Assembly (NCBI GenBank): GCA_022615465.1
Contig: JAKEGR010000103.1
Location: forward strand, 1-11,072
Direction of reading: 5' to 3'
DNA length: 11,072 nucleotides
DNA from: Planctomycetota bacterium
GTDB lineage: Bacteria > Planctomycetota > Planctomycetia > Pirellulales > Lacipirellulaceae
Each line of letters starts with the position of its first letter. Positions within the stretch are counted from its first letter, which is position 1. The notes below the pieces were generated by a model, which was not told where the DNA came from, did not search any database, and worked only from the letters and a program-made list of their open reading frames with translations. The position numbers were made by a program, and so were the translations under genes. Of this stretch, positions 1-6,334 are shown piece after piece.

Positions 1-2
1 AG

Positions 3-89
3 CGGTCGGGGAGGGATTCGAACCCCCGGTACACTTCCGTGTACGCCGGTTTTCAAGACCGGTGCCTTAAACCACTCGGCCACCCGACC
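3..89 (-). tRNA. tRNA-Ser (anticodon UGA)
   Basis: Read on the minus strand this is an 87-nt class II tRNA. The seven-base acceptor stem GGTCGGG pairs with CCCGACC and is followed by discriminator G73, which is usual for serine tRNAs. The D arm begins GCCGAG, as in bacterial tRNA-Ser. The anticodon loop carries TGA (plus-strand positions 53-55) flanked by T and A. A long variable arm (GTACACGGAAGTGTAC) forms a hairpin. The T arm contains GGTTCGAATCC. The 3' CCA is not encoded, because CT follows the discriminator, so it must be added after transcription. The long variable arm and G73 support serine over leucine, and the anticodon reads UCA and related codons. Confidence 0.97.
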
Positions 90-102
90 GACAGCCCGAT
101 TG

Positions 103-131
103 ACTCTACGAGCCGTTTCTGGTCATGTCAA
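103..131 (-). promoter_or_regulatory. sigma70-type promoter of tRNA-Ser
   Basis: On the minus strand a perfect -35 hexamer TTGACA (plus positions 126-131) is followed after exactly 17 bases by TAGAGT (103-108), which matches the -10 consensus at 4 of 6 positions. The tRNA 5' end lies 13 bases downstream of the -10, so the transcript would carry only a short leader. Hexamer quality, spacing and distance all fit a tRNA promoter. The start site itself is inferred. Confidence 0.6.
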
Positions 132-163
132 TCTTAACCAGTGACACGCTTGGGGTTTACGCG

Positions 164-192
164 TTGACGACCGCGGATGCCGCTGCTACAAA
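164..192 (+). promoter_or_regulatory. candidate promoter of the small basic protein gene
   Basis: TTGACG (164-169, 5 of 6 matches to the -35 consensus) is followed after 17 bases by TACAAA (187-192, 4 of 6 matches to the -10). Transcription would begin near 199, leaving a leader of about 65 bases before the TTG start at 264. It points away from the tRNA-Ser promoter, so the two would be divergent. Confidence 0.45.
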
Positions 193-250
193 GACGGGTT
201 CATCGGACGCCTGGTTCGTATTCTGAAAGAACTCATTTCGAATTGCCGAG

Positions 251-255
251 AGGAG
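251..255 (+). promoter_or_regulatory. Shine-Dalgarno site that selects a TTG start
   Basis: AGGAG lies 8 bases before a TTG codon at 264. No such site precedes the in-frame ATG at 177, which also falls inside the candidate promoter. The site therefore favours the shorter, TTG-started protein. Confidence 0.6.
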
Positions 256-263
256 ATTGTCCA

Positions 264-455
264 TTGGGCTGCAGCGAACGCAAGAAGGAAATCCGCCGCC
301 GGCGCAAACGCCGCGAGCAATTGACGCGATTGAAAGGTCGCTTGGGGAAGGCCACCAAGTCGGAGCAAGTCGAAATCGCCCATAAGGTCCGCGAAATGAC
401 TCCTGGCGCGGAAGTCGTGATTGCCAACTGGCAACTCGCGGCGGTCGACAGGTAG
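264..455 (+). CDS. small basic protein, DUF6800-like
   Basis: This encodes a 63-residue protein of unknown function when started at the TTG codon preceded by AGGAG. The predicted N-terminus is MGCSERKKEIRRRRKRRE, a dense arginine/lysine block. A helical segment follows (LTRLKGRLGKATKSEQVEIA, about residues 20-39), then a short tail with TPGAEVVI. I recognise the pattern SERKxEIRRRRxRxxxL...K.R..TPGA.V as that of short planctomycete proteins grouped as DUF6800; this assignment is from memory and not searched. The charge suggests nucleic acid or ribosome binding, which is only inference. An in-frame ATG at 177 would give 92 residues, but the extra N-terminus has no family resemblance and overlaps the likely promoter. 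The gene is convergent with clpB, with 42 bases between the two stop codons. Confidence 0.7.
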   Translation: MGCSERKKEIRRRRKRREQLTRLKGRLGKATKSEQVEIAHKVREMTPGAEVVIANWQLAAVDR

Positions 456-497
456 CGGGGGCGAATGGCGAATGCGGAGTCTGCGATTCGTGCTTCG

Positions 498-3176
498 TCA
501 TTTCATGGCGATCTCGTCGCCGCGGAGCGATTCAAATATGAATTCCGCGCCGCTCCAGTCGATCCGCACCGTCGCTCCTTCGGGAAACTGACCCTTGAGC
601 AGTTCCGTGGCCAGCGGGTTCTGTAGTTCCTGCTGAATGACTCGCTTGAGCGGCCGCGCGCCATACGTCGGATCGTAACCCTGATTGGCAATTTCCTGCC
701 GAGCCGTTTCGGTCACTTCCAGGCCGAGGTCTCGTTGGGCCAGCAGTCTGGCCAGGTGTTCCACTTGCAGATCGACAATCCGGCGAATCTGCGCCCGGTC
801 GAGCGGGTGAAACACAATGATCTCGTCGATGCGGTTCAGGAATTCCGGCAGAAACCGCGTTTGCAGCGACTCCACCACCGCCGACCGCATGCGGTCGTAG
901 CCGCCCCCTTGCTCGGCAATCTCCTGGATCATCTGGCTGCCGACGTTCGAGGTCATCACGATGATTGTGTTCGTGAAATCGACCGTGTGGCCGTGGTTGT
1001 CGGTGAGCCGGCCATCGTCGAGCACTTGCAGCAGGACATTGAATACATCGCGATGGGCCTTCTCGATTTCATCGAGCAGCACCACGGAGTAGGGTCGGCG
1101 GCGGATCGCTTCGGTGAGCTTGCCCCCTTCTTCGTAGCCGACGTAACCCGGCGGAGCGCCGATCAACCGGCTCACCGTGTGCTTCTCCATGAACTCGCTC
1201 ATGTCGAGCCGAACCATGGCGTGCTCGTCATTGAATAGCGTTTGCGCGAGGGCCTTGCACAACTCTGTCTTGCCGACGCCGGTCGGACCGCAAAAGATGA
1301 ATGAACCGATCGGCCGGTGTGGATCCTGCAAGCCGCTGCGGCTGCGGCGGACCGCATTCGCCACGGCCTCGACCGCCTCGTCCTGGCCGATCACCCGCTG
1401 GTGCAGCCGCTCCTCGAGCACGAGCAGCTTGGCGCGTTCGGTCTCCACCATTCGCGAGACGGGCACGCCCGTCCAGGCGCTCACGACTTCGGCAATTTCC
1501 TCGGGACCGACTTCTTGTCGCAGCAGGCGGCGGGTGCCGCCGGCTCCGCCGCTGCCATCGGTTTCGGCGGCCCCGGCTTGCTTGGCCTCGGCTTCTTCCA
1601 GGTGCCGGGAGAGTTTTTTCAGTTCGACGTCCAACTCGTACAGCTTTTGGTAGGCCGATTCGTCGACCAATTGCCCGGCCGCCTGCTGGTCCTTGATCAG
1701 CGCGGCCTGCCGGTTGTAGCGGAGCCTGACCTCTTCCAGGCGGCGGCGCACTTCGTGGACATCGCCCAGGCCCAGTTTCTCCGACTCCCACTGCTCGCGG
1801 AGGCTGGCCAGGTCGCGCCGAAGCTTCGCCATCTCTTCGTTGATTTCGGCAAGCCGTTCCTGGGCGTGCTCCTCGGTCTCGTGTTCGAGTTGCCGGGCAG
1901 CCAGTTCCAACTGCATCAACCTCCGCTGGACCTGGTCGATCTCCGTCGGCACACTTTCCAACTCCATCGCCAGCCGGCTGGTGGCCTCGTCCATCAAGTC
2001 GATTGCCTTATCCGGCAGAAAGCGATCGGTGATGTAGCGGTTTGACAGCTCGGCCGCCGCAACGAGCGCTGAATCCTTGATCCGCACACCTTTGTGATGC
2101 GCTTCGTAACGCGGCTTCAGCCCGCGCAGAATCGCGATCGTGTCTTCGACGTTCGGCTCGCCGACAAGGACCGGCTGGAACCGTCGCTCGAGCGCCGCGT
2201 CTTTCTCGATGTATTGGCGGTACTCGTCGAGCGTCGTCGCGCCGATGCAACGCAGTTCGCCCCGGGCGAGGGCCGGTTTGAGCAGGTTGGCCGCATCGCT
2301 GCCCCCTTCGGCTCGGCCGGCACCGACCACCGTGTGCAACTCGTCGATGAACAGGATTACGTTGCCCGCGTCGGAAACTTCGCGGAGTACGGCCTTGAGC
2401 CGTTCCTCGAATTCGCCGCGGAATTTCGTGCCGGCGATGAGCGCCCCCATATCGAGCGCCGCGATGCGTTTGTTTTTGAGGCTCTGAGGCACGTCGGCCG
2501 CCACAATCCGCAGCGCAAGCCCCTCGGCAATCGCCGTTTTGCCCACGCCCGGTTCGCCAATCAGCACGGGATTGTTTTTGGTGCGTCGCGAGAGCACCTG
2601 GATCACGCGGCGGATTTCTTGATCGCGGCCGATCACGGGGTCGAGCTTGCCTTGCTTCGCTCGCTCGACGAGATCAATGCTGTACTTCTCGATCGCCTGG
2701 AACTTGCCCTCGGGCGATTGGTCAGTCACGCGGGCGCTGCCACGCACGCTCCGAAGCGCGCCAAGCAGCGAATCCTTGGTGATCGCATTGAGTTGCAGGA
2801 TGTCCTGGGCCTTCGACCTGGCGTCCGCCAAAGCGAGCAAGAGATGCTCGGTCGAGACGAACTCGTCCTTCATTGCGTCGGCCTCGGCCTGGGCCGCGTC
2901 GAGCACCTTCGAAAGCGGTGAGCTAAGTTGCGGTGGTACGCCGCCGCTTGCCTTCGGCAGATGGTTCCGTTCCGCGGCAATGATCTTTTCAAGCTGCGGC
3001 ACGTTGGCGCCGATCTTGTCGAGCACGGGACGCACGATGCCAGCGTCTTCGCCCACGATCGCCGCGAGCAGATGCAGCGGCTCGATCTGCGGATTGCCCG
3101 CCTCGGTCGCCAACTCCTGCGCCCGCGCGACTGCCTCCTGGGCTTTGATCGTCAGTTTATCGAAACGAAAAGGCAT
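498..3176 (-). CDS. clpB: ClpB protein disaggregase (Hsp100)
   Basis: Cytosolic hexameric AAA+ ATPase that threads aggregated polypeptides through its pore and works with DnaK. The 892-residue product has the full ClpB layout. The Clp N domain spans about 1-145. The first ATPase domain has Walker A GEPGVGKT at 207-214, Walker B with D278-E279, and paired arginines R331-R332. The coiled-coil middle domain lies at about 405-530; this domain separates ClpB from ClpA and ClpC. The second ATPase domain has Walker A GPTGVGKT at 630-637, Walker B D702-E703, pore loop GYVG at 677-680 and sensor-2 GARPLKR near 839. The D1 pore loop reads KFRGEFE, with Phe where Tyr is common. A Gly/Ala-rich insert (about 533-548) precedes the second ATPase domain and adds to a length slightly above the usual 860 or so. 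The ATG start matches the family N-terminus (KLTIKAQEA). No strong Shine-Dalgarno is visible. The toxin gene ends only 32 bases upstream, so clpB may be read from a promoter in or before that pair. Confidence 0.97.
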   Translation of the reverse strand: MPFRFDKLTIKAQEAVARAQELATEAGNPQIEPLHLLAAIVGEDAGIVRPVLDKIGANVPQLEKIIAAERNHLPKASGGVPPQLSSPLSKVLDAAQAEADAMKDEFVSTEHLLLALADARSKAQDILQLNAITKDSLLGALRSVRGSARVTDQSPEGKFQAIEKYSIDLVERAKQGKLDPVIGRDQEIRRVIQVLSRRTKNNPVLIGEPGVGKTAIAEGLALRIVAADVPQSLKNKRIAALDMGALIAGTKFRGEFEERLKAVLREVSDAGNVILFIDELHTVVGAGRAEGGSDAANLLKPALARGELRCIGATTLDEYRQYIEKDAALERRFQPVLVGEPNVEDTIAILRGLKPRYEAHHKGVRIKDSALVAAAELSNRYITDRFLPDKAIDLMDEATSRLAMELESVPTEIDQVQRRLMQLELAARQLEHETEEHAQERLAEINEEMAKLRRDLASLREQWESEKLGLGDVHEVRRRLEEVRLRYNRQAALIKDQQAAGQLVDESAYQKLYELDVELKKLSRHLEEAEAKQAGAAETDGSGGAGGTRRLLRQEVGPEEIAEVVSAWTGVPVSRMVETERAKLLVLEERLHQRVIGQDEAVEAVANAVRRSRSGLQDPHRPIGSFIFCGPTGVGKTELCKALAQTLFNDEHAMVRLDMSEFMEKHTVSRLIGAPPGYVGYEEGGKLTEAIRRRPYSVVLLDEIEKAHRDVFNVLLQVLDDGRLTDNHGHTVDFTNTIIVMTSNVGSQMIQEIAEQGGGYDRMRSAVVESLQTRFLPEFLNRIDEIIVFHPLDRAQIRRIVDLQVEHLARLLAQRDLGLEVTETARQEIANQGYDPTYGARPLKRVIQQELQNPLATELLKGQFPEGATVRIDWSGAEFIFESLRGDEIAMK

Positions 3177-3179
3177 GGA

Positions 3180-3204
3180 TTAGCCGTCAGCTATTAGCCG
3201 TCAG
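3180..3204. repeat. short tandem direct repeat before clpB
   Basis: The 11-mer TTAGCCGTCAG occurs at 3180-3190 and again at 3194-3204, a period of 14 bases. On the coding strand of clpB this reads as two TGACGGCTAA units ending 3 bases before its ATG. It fills most of the 32-base gap between the toxin stop codon and the clpB start, where a ribosome binding site would be expected. Its role is unknown. Confidence 0.6.
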
Positions 3205-3208
3205 TCAA

Positions 3209-3469
3209 TCAATCTGCAACGCGAACCACGTTACTTACTTCGACAATCCGATCATCCTCTCGAATTAAGAAGTAAAATCGAAGCGGTTTGGCATCGAGCC
3301 GCCATAGCTCCTCGCCCAAGTAAACCGACTGGCCTTGGGGCGATGTTGCGAGAGTTTCATCGGCGGTGTCAGCAGCCTCCGCCACTCGTGTTCGGTCGGA
3401 CGCATTCTCCCAAAGCGAAACAAGCTCCTCCTCCGCCTCGGCGAGATACACGACCGAAAAGTTTTTCAT
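3209..3469 (-). CDS. RelE/ParE-like toxin of a type II toxin-antitoxin pair
   Basis: The 86-residue product resembles the RelE/ParE superfamily of small toxins, which either cleave mRNA on the ribosome (RelE) or poison gyrase (ParE). Visible hallmarks are an N-terminal strand FSVVYL, a helical hairpin beginning AEAEEELVSLW (about 10-20) and continuing to about residue 42, and then beta strands. These strands are rich in basic and aromatic residues: LWRLD (R57), PLRFYFLIR (R64, R70) and DDRIVEVSNVVRV. Length fits the family (about 80-110). The start codon overlaps the stop codon of the upstream antitoxin-like gene in ATGA, indicating translational coupling. RelE versus ParE activity cannot be told from the sequence. 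The gene lies 32 bases before clpB on the same strand, so readthrough into clpB is plausible. Confidence 0.75.
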   Translation of the reverse strand: MKNFSVVYLAEAEEELVSLWENASDRTRVAEAADTADETLATSPQGQSVYLGEELWRLDAKPLRFYFLIREDDRIVEVSNVVRVAD

Positions 3470-3693
3470 CGCGGCTCTCGGCGTCCCAGCCGCGCGAGGA
3501 CGTCCACCGAAGCACGCCTAGGCTGGTCGGAGGCCAAACGACGCTTCGCTTCGGCCACGATCGCCGCTTCTTCCGCGGTGTAAACGGGCGGCACGCGAAC
3601 GATGACTTGGCCAGAGGGGTTGCAAAACACAACTCCGTCCGTAGCTTTCGCAATTTGTTGACTTTGATCCTGAGTGAGGATGATCTCGGTCAT
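3466..3693 (-). CDS. antitoxin-like small protein paired with the toxin
   Basis: A 75-residue acidic-to-basic protein directly upstream of the RelE/ParE-like toxin and overlapping it by four bases (ATGA), the usual antitoxin-first order. The N-terminal half (ILTQDQSQQIAKATDGVVF, then SGQVIVRVPPVYT) reads as a helix followed by beta strands, possibly a dimerising DNA-binding part. The middle (AEEAAIVAEAKRRLASDQ, about 40-57) is a helix, and the tail is basic (LARLGRREPR). In this class the C-terminal part commonly wraps the toxin. I do not recognise a named antitoxin family, and the assignment rests mainly on gene arrangement. The ATG is preceded by GGAGG with 8-base spacing, which supports the start. 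An extended -10 promoter element lies about 40 bases upstream. Confidence 0.65.
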   Translation of the reverse strand: MTEIILTQDQSQQIAKATDGVVFCNPSGQVIVRVPPVYTAEEAAIVAEAKRRLASDQPRRASVDVLARLGRREPR

Positions 3694-3701
3694 CGACTAA
3701 G

Positions 3702-3741
3702 CCTCCGCAAGGGACACATGGGAATAATGTCCATTGTACCA
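3702..3741 (-). promoter_or_regulatory. candidate promoter and RBS of the toxin-antitoxin pair
   Basis: On the minus strand an extended -10 element TGGTACAAT (plus positions 3733-3741) carries TACAAT, a 5 of 6 match, preceded by TGG. No good -35 is seen, which is tolerated with an extended -10. Downstream, GGAGG (3702-3706) sits 8 bases before the antitoxin ATG. The site lies in the 91-base gap after dnaK, where I see no convincing terminator, so both independent transcription and readthrough from dnaK are possible. Confidence 0.4.
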
Positions 3742-3784
3742 AACGATTTTCGTCGGAACAGTTCTCGGCACGCTCCCAGTCTTC

Positions 3785-5701
3785 TTACTTCTTCACATCA
3801 AACTCGGCGTCGATCGCGTCGTCTTCCGGACCAGATGTTCCTCCGCTCGGTTCGCCGCCTGCCGGGCCGGCGGCTGCGCCCGCCTGGGCCGAGGCCGCCT
3901 TGTACAGCGCCTCGCTCATCGCGTGTGAAGCGGCCTCAAGTTCGCTGATAGCGCTCTTGATCCGGGCCGTGTCCTCGCCTTTGGCTGCTTCGCGGACCTT
4001 ATGGATCGCCGCCTCGATCGATTGCTTGTCGGCATCGCTCAGCTTATCCCCTTGCTGCTTGATCAGCTTCTCGAGTTGGTAGCATCGCGAATCGGCTTCG
4101 TTGTGGGCCTCGGCCAGTTCGCGCTTCCGTTTGTCCTCGTCAGCGTGCGACTCGGCGTCTTTGCGCATCTTATCGATCTCTCCCTCGGCCAGCCCGCTCG
4201 ACTGCTCAATCCGCACCGTCTGCTCCGTGCCGGTTCCCAAATCCTTGGCCGCGACGTGCAAAATGCCGTTCGCGTCGATGTCGAACTTCACTTCGATCTG
4301 CGGCACGCCACGCGGCGCCGGCGGGATGCCCTCCAGATTGAACTGACCCAAGAGCCGATTATCGACACACATCGGTCGCTCGCCCTGGAACACGCGAACG
4401 GTAACGGCCGTCTGATTGTCATCCGCGGTGCTGAAGACCTGCTTCCGCTCGGCCGGGATCGTTGTATTACGTTCGACCAGCTTCGTCAGCACGCCGCCGA
4501 GCGTCTCGATTCCGAGCGACAACGGCGTCACGTCCAGGAGCAGAATGTCTTGCACTTCGCCCGAAAGCACGCCGCCCTGAATGGCGGCACCGACCGCCAC
4601 CACTTCATCCGGGTTGACACCCTTGTGCGGCTCCTTGCCATGAAACAACGCCTTGACGACTTCCTGCACCTTCGGAATGCGGGTCGAACCGCCCACGAGC
4701 ACTACCTCGTCGATCTTGCTCGGATCGAGCTTGGCGTCTTTGAGCGCCTGTTGCACCGGCCCTCTTACCCGGTCGATAAGGTGGTCGACCAGCTTTTCGA
4801 ACTGTGCGCGAGTAATCGACATCTGCAAGTGCTTCGGACCGCTCGCGTCGGCCGTGATGAACGGCAGATTGATGTCGGTTGTTTGGGCCGAACTCAACTC
4901 CTTCTTGGCCTTTTCGCACGCTTCCTTAAGCCGCTGCAGGGCCATCGTGTCCTTCCGCAGGTCGATGCCTTGCTCTTTCTTGAACTCATCGGCGACGTGG
5001 TGGATCAGCACCTCGTCGAAGTCGTCGCCGCCAAGATGCGTATCGCCATTGGTCGAAATAACGCGAAACACGCCGTCGGCCACTTCGAGGATCGACACAT
5101 CGAACGTGCCGCCGCCGAGGTCGAAAACGCAGATCGTCTCTTCGCCCTTCCGGTCGAGGCCGTATGCCAGCGAGGCGGCAGTCGGCTCGTTGATGATGCG
5201 GGCCACTTCGAGGCCGGCAATCTGCCCTGCGTCTTTCGTTGCCTGACGCTGCGCATCGTTGAAGTATGCCGGCACCGTGATCACGGCCTTGTTCACCTTG
5301 TGCCCCAGGTACGCTTCGGCCGCTTCCTTGAGTTTTCGAAGTATCTTGGCCGAGACTTCCGGTGGCGTAAGTTCCTTGTCGCCGGCATGCACCTTCACAT
5401 AGTCCTCCGGCCCGCCAACCACCTCGTAGGACACCATTTTCTCTTCAGAAGCGACTTCGTTGTGCCGCCGGCCCATGAACCGCTTGATCGAGTAGACGGT
5501 CCGCTTCGGATTGGTGACTGCCTGACGCCGGGCCGGTTCACCCACCAACACGTCTCCCTTGTCGGTGAACGCAACGACACTGGGCGTGAGGCGATTCCCT
5601 TCAGCATTGGGAATCACCTTCGCTTCTTTGCCTTCCATTACGGAGACGACTGAGTTCGTCGTGCCGAGGTCGATGCCGATAATTTTCTCACCAGCAGCCA
5701 T
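3785..5701 (-). CDS. dnaK: molecular chaperone DnaK (Hsp70)
   Basis: Cytosolic ATP-driven chaperone that binds exposed hydrophobic segments and hands aggregates to ClpB. The 638-residue product is of normal length. The nucleotide-binding domain (1 to about 384) shows the phosphate-1 motif [11 protein letters not shown] at 7-17, phosphate-2 [12 protein letters not shown] at 192-203 with the conserved threonine T199, and the adenosine motif [12 protein letters not shown] at 334-345. The interdomain linker [10 protein letters not shown] is at 385-394. The beta-sandwich substrate domain follows, then the helical lid and a Gly/Ala-rich disordered tail ending DAEFDVKK, a variant of the usual EEVD-like bacterial end. 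The ATG start has AGGAG 9 bases upstream. No dnaJ or grpE is adjacent; instead a toxin-antitoxin pair and clpB follow downstream on the same strand. No CIRCE element is visible upstream. Confidence 0.98.
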   Translation of the reverse strand: MAAGEKIIGIDLGTTNSVVSVMEGKEAKVIPNAEGNRLTPSVVAFTDKGDVLVGEPARRQAVTNPKRTVYSIKRFMGRRHNEVASEEKMVSYEVVGGPEDYVKVHAGDKELTPPEVSAKILRKLKEAAEAYLGHKVNKAVITVPAYFNDAQRQATKDAGQIAGLEVARIINEPTAASLAYGLDRKGEETICVFDLGGGTFDVSILEVADGVFRVISTNGDTHLGGDDFDEVLIHHVADEFKKEQGIDLRKDTMALQRLKEACEKAKKELSSAQTTDINLPFITADASGPKHLQMSITRAQFEKLVDHLIDRVRGPVQQALKDAKLDPSKIDEVVLVGGSTRIPKVQEVVKALFHGKEPHKGVNPDEVVAVGAAIQGGVLSGEVQDILLLDVTPLSLGIETLGGVLTKLVERNTTIPAERKQVFSTADDNQTAVTVRVFQGERPMCVDNRLLGQFNLEGIPPAPRGVPQIEVKFDIDANGILHVAAKDLGTGTEQTVRIEQSSGLAEGEIDKMRKDAESHADEDKRKRELAEAHNEADSRCYQLEKLIKQQGDKLSDADKQSIEAAIHKVREAAKGEDTARIKSAISELEAASHAMSEALYKAASAQAGAAAGPAGGEPSGGTSGPEDDAIDAEFDVKK

Positions 5702-5832
5702 GGTCCTGTACTCCTGTGATCTTCCGTCCGAAACGGAATGTGTGGATTTTGAGACGGGAATGGTCTCGTCTTCGATTGGTTGACCGCGACCGGCGTAGCG
5801 ACGGCCCGCTAATGAATCACGGCCGAAATGGT

Positions 5833-5892
5833 CACCCCTTGAAAGTGAACTCGCTAAACGCGCGCGGAAAAACTCCGCGGCACCCCTAGTGA
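5833..5892. repeat. two copies of a split motif CACCCCT...AGTGA upstream of dnaK
   Basis: CACCCCT at 5833-5839 is followed by TGAA and then AGTGA (5844-5848). The same two blocks occur directly joined at 5881-5892. The copies are 48 bases apart and flank a small hairpin, about 130-190 bases upstream of the dnaK start. They could be operator half-sites, but this is inference from repetition alone. Confidence 0.3.
5863..5879 (-). promoter_or_regulatory. hairpin in the possible dnaK leader
   Basis: CGCGGA (5863-5868) pairs with TCCGCG (5874-5879) around a five-base loop. In a dnaK-sense transcript this is a six-pair GC-rich stem with a loop of mostly U (GUUUU). No T-run follows the stem, so it does not look like an intrinsic terminator. 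It could be a leader structure if transcription starts further upstream. Confidence 0.35.
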
Positions 5893-5979
5893 CGACCAGG
5901 CCAACCTACAGCAATATCCGTGCCCAGTTGTCTGTTACAGCTTATAAGTGATGTAAACTGTTGTGCTATAAATGGTTAA

Positions 5980-6243
5980 GAAGCGATTTCTTGCCTTGAA
6001 AGTGGTAGGATTGATGAGATAGATGCTTTGCTTGCTGCCATAAATGCAGTATCACTCATTTCCAAGAACCACATCAACTCCCGAAGTGCTGCCATAATGG
6101 CATCCGGCGGCGTGTCACAATTCATCGAGACGTCGCTTTGGCGATGCTCCACGGATGCCGGATCCCGGTATCATTTTGTTGGTTTGTGTCCGCATTTTCG
6201 GCTCGGCGAAAATGGTGGTCTGCTCACTCGCTCGGAATCTTGA
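5980..6243 (+). pseudogene. possible gene remnant or small unrecognised ORF
   Basis: After an in-frame TAA at 5977-5979 the frame stays open for 87 codons up to TGA at 6241-6243. There is no ATG near the beginning; the first usable start is TTG at 6028, giving 71 residues, without a clear Shine-Dalgarno site. The translated N-terminal part (GRIDEIDALLAAINAVSL, then INSRSAAIMASGGVSQFIET) looks helical and protein-like. It faintly resembles the first helices of HEPN-type proteins. The rest, from about 6130, does not look like a folded protein. Base composition is more AT-rich than in the neighbouring genes. It may be a decayed fragment of an acquired gene or chance; the HEPN idea is weak. Confidence 0.2.
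6154..6180 (+). terminator. candidate intrinsic terminator or structured RNA end
   Basis: GATGCCGG (6154-6161) and CCGGTATC (6165-6172) form an eight-pair stem with one G-U pair and a three-base loop, followed by ATTTTGTT. The shape resembles a Rho-independent terminator on the plus strand, but the T-run is short. No recognised gene ends here. It would fit the 3' end of a short RNA started near TATAAAT at about 5967, or a remnant. Confidence 0.25.
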
Positions 6244-6334
6244 AGCTGCCCCCACCGGGTCCGTTGAGAACTTGACTCTTCGTCCACTGTTTTTTGAGCG
6301 TGTCCAGATGTAGATTGCTTACGTTGAACTTATT

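Larger units (their letters stand above)
5702..6334. other. 633-base divergent intergenic region between dnaK and pheA
   Basis: It must hold the promoters of dnaK (minus strand) and pheA (plus strand), but I find no hexamer pair good enough to call. The part nearest dnaK (5702-5920) is GC-rich and carries a small hairpin and two copies of a split motif. The stretch 5920-6060 is visibly AT-rich compared with the flanks, with TTATAAG on the minus strand near 5941-5947 and TATAAAT on the plus strand near 5967 as possible -10 elements. The stretch 5980-6243 stays open in one plus frame and contains a hairpin with a T-rich tail. I see no CIRCE repeat (TTAGCACTC...GAGTGCTAA) and no complete sigma32 promoter. 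Confidence 0.6.

Noticed and set aside
177..263. N-terminal extension of the small basic protein starting at ATG 177
   Set aside because: The ATG has no Shine-Dalgarno site, falls inside the candidate promoter, and the extra residues do not resemble the family; the TTG at 264 with AGGAG fits better.
469..490. Imperfect inverted repeat CGAAT...ATTCG between the convergent genes
   Set aside because: Only five continuous outer pairs and no T-run, so it is too weak to call a terminator.
2094..2921. A 275-codon open frame on the plus strand, opposite clpB
   Set aside because: It lies entirely within the well-supported clpB gene in a mirrored codon frame and shows no recognisable domain.
4001..5653. 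A 550-codon open frame on the plus strand, opposite dnaK
   Set aside because: Long antisense frames opposite dnaK are a known artefact of codon usage in Hsp70 genes, and such shadows have been mis-annotated as NAD-specific glutamate dehydrogenase. The dnaK frame is complete and conserved, so this is not a gene.
5838..5858. CTTGAAA box resembling a sigma32 -35 element
   Set aside because: No CCCCAT-like -10 follows at the required distance and it points away from dnaK.
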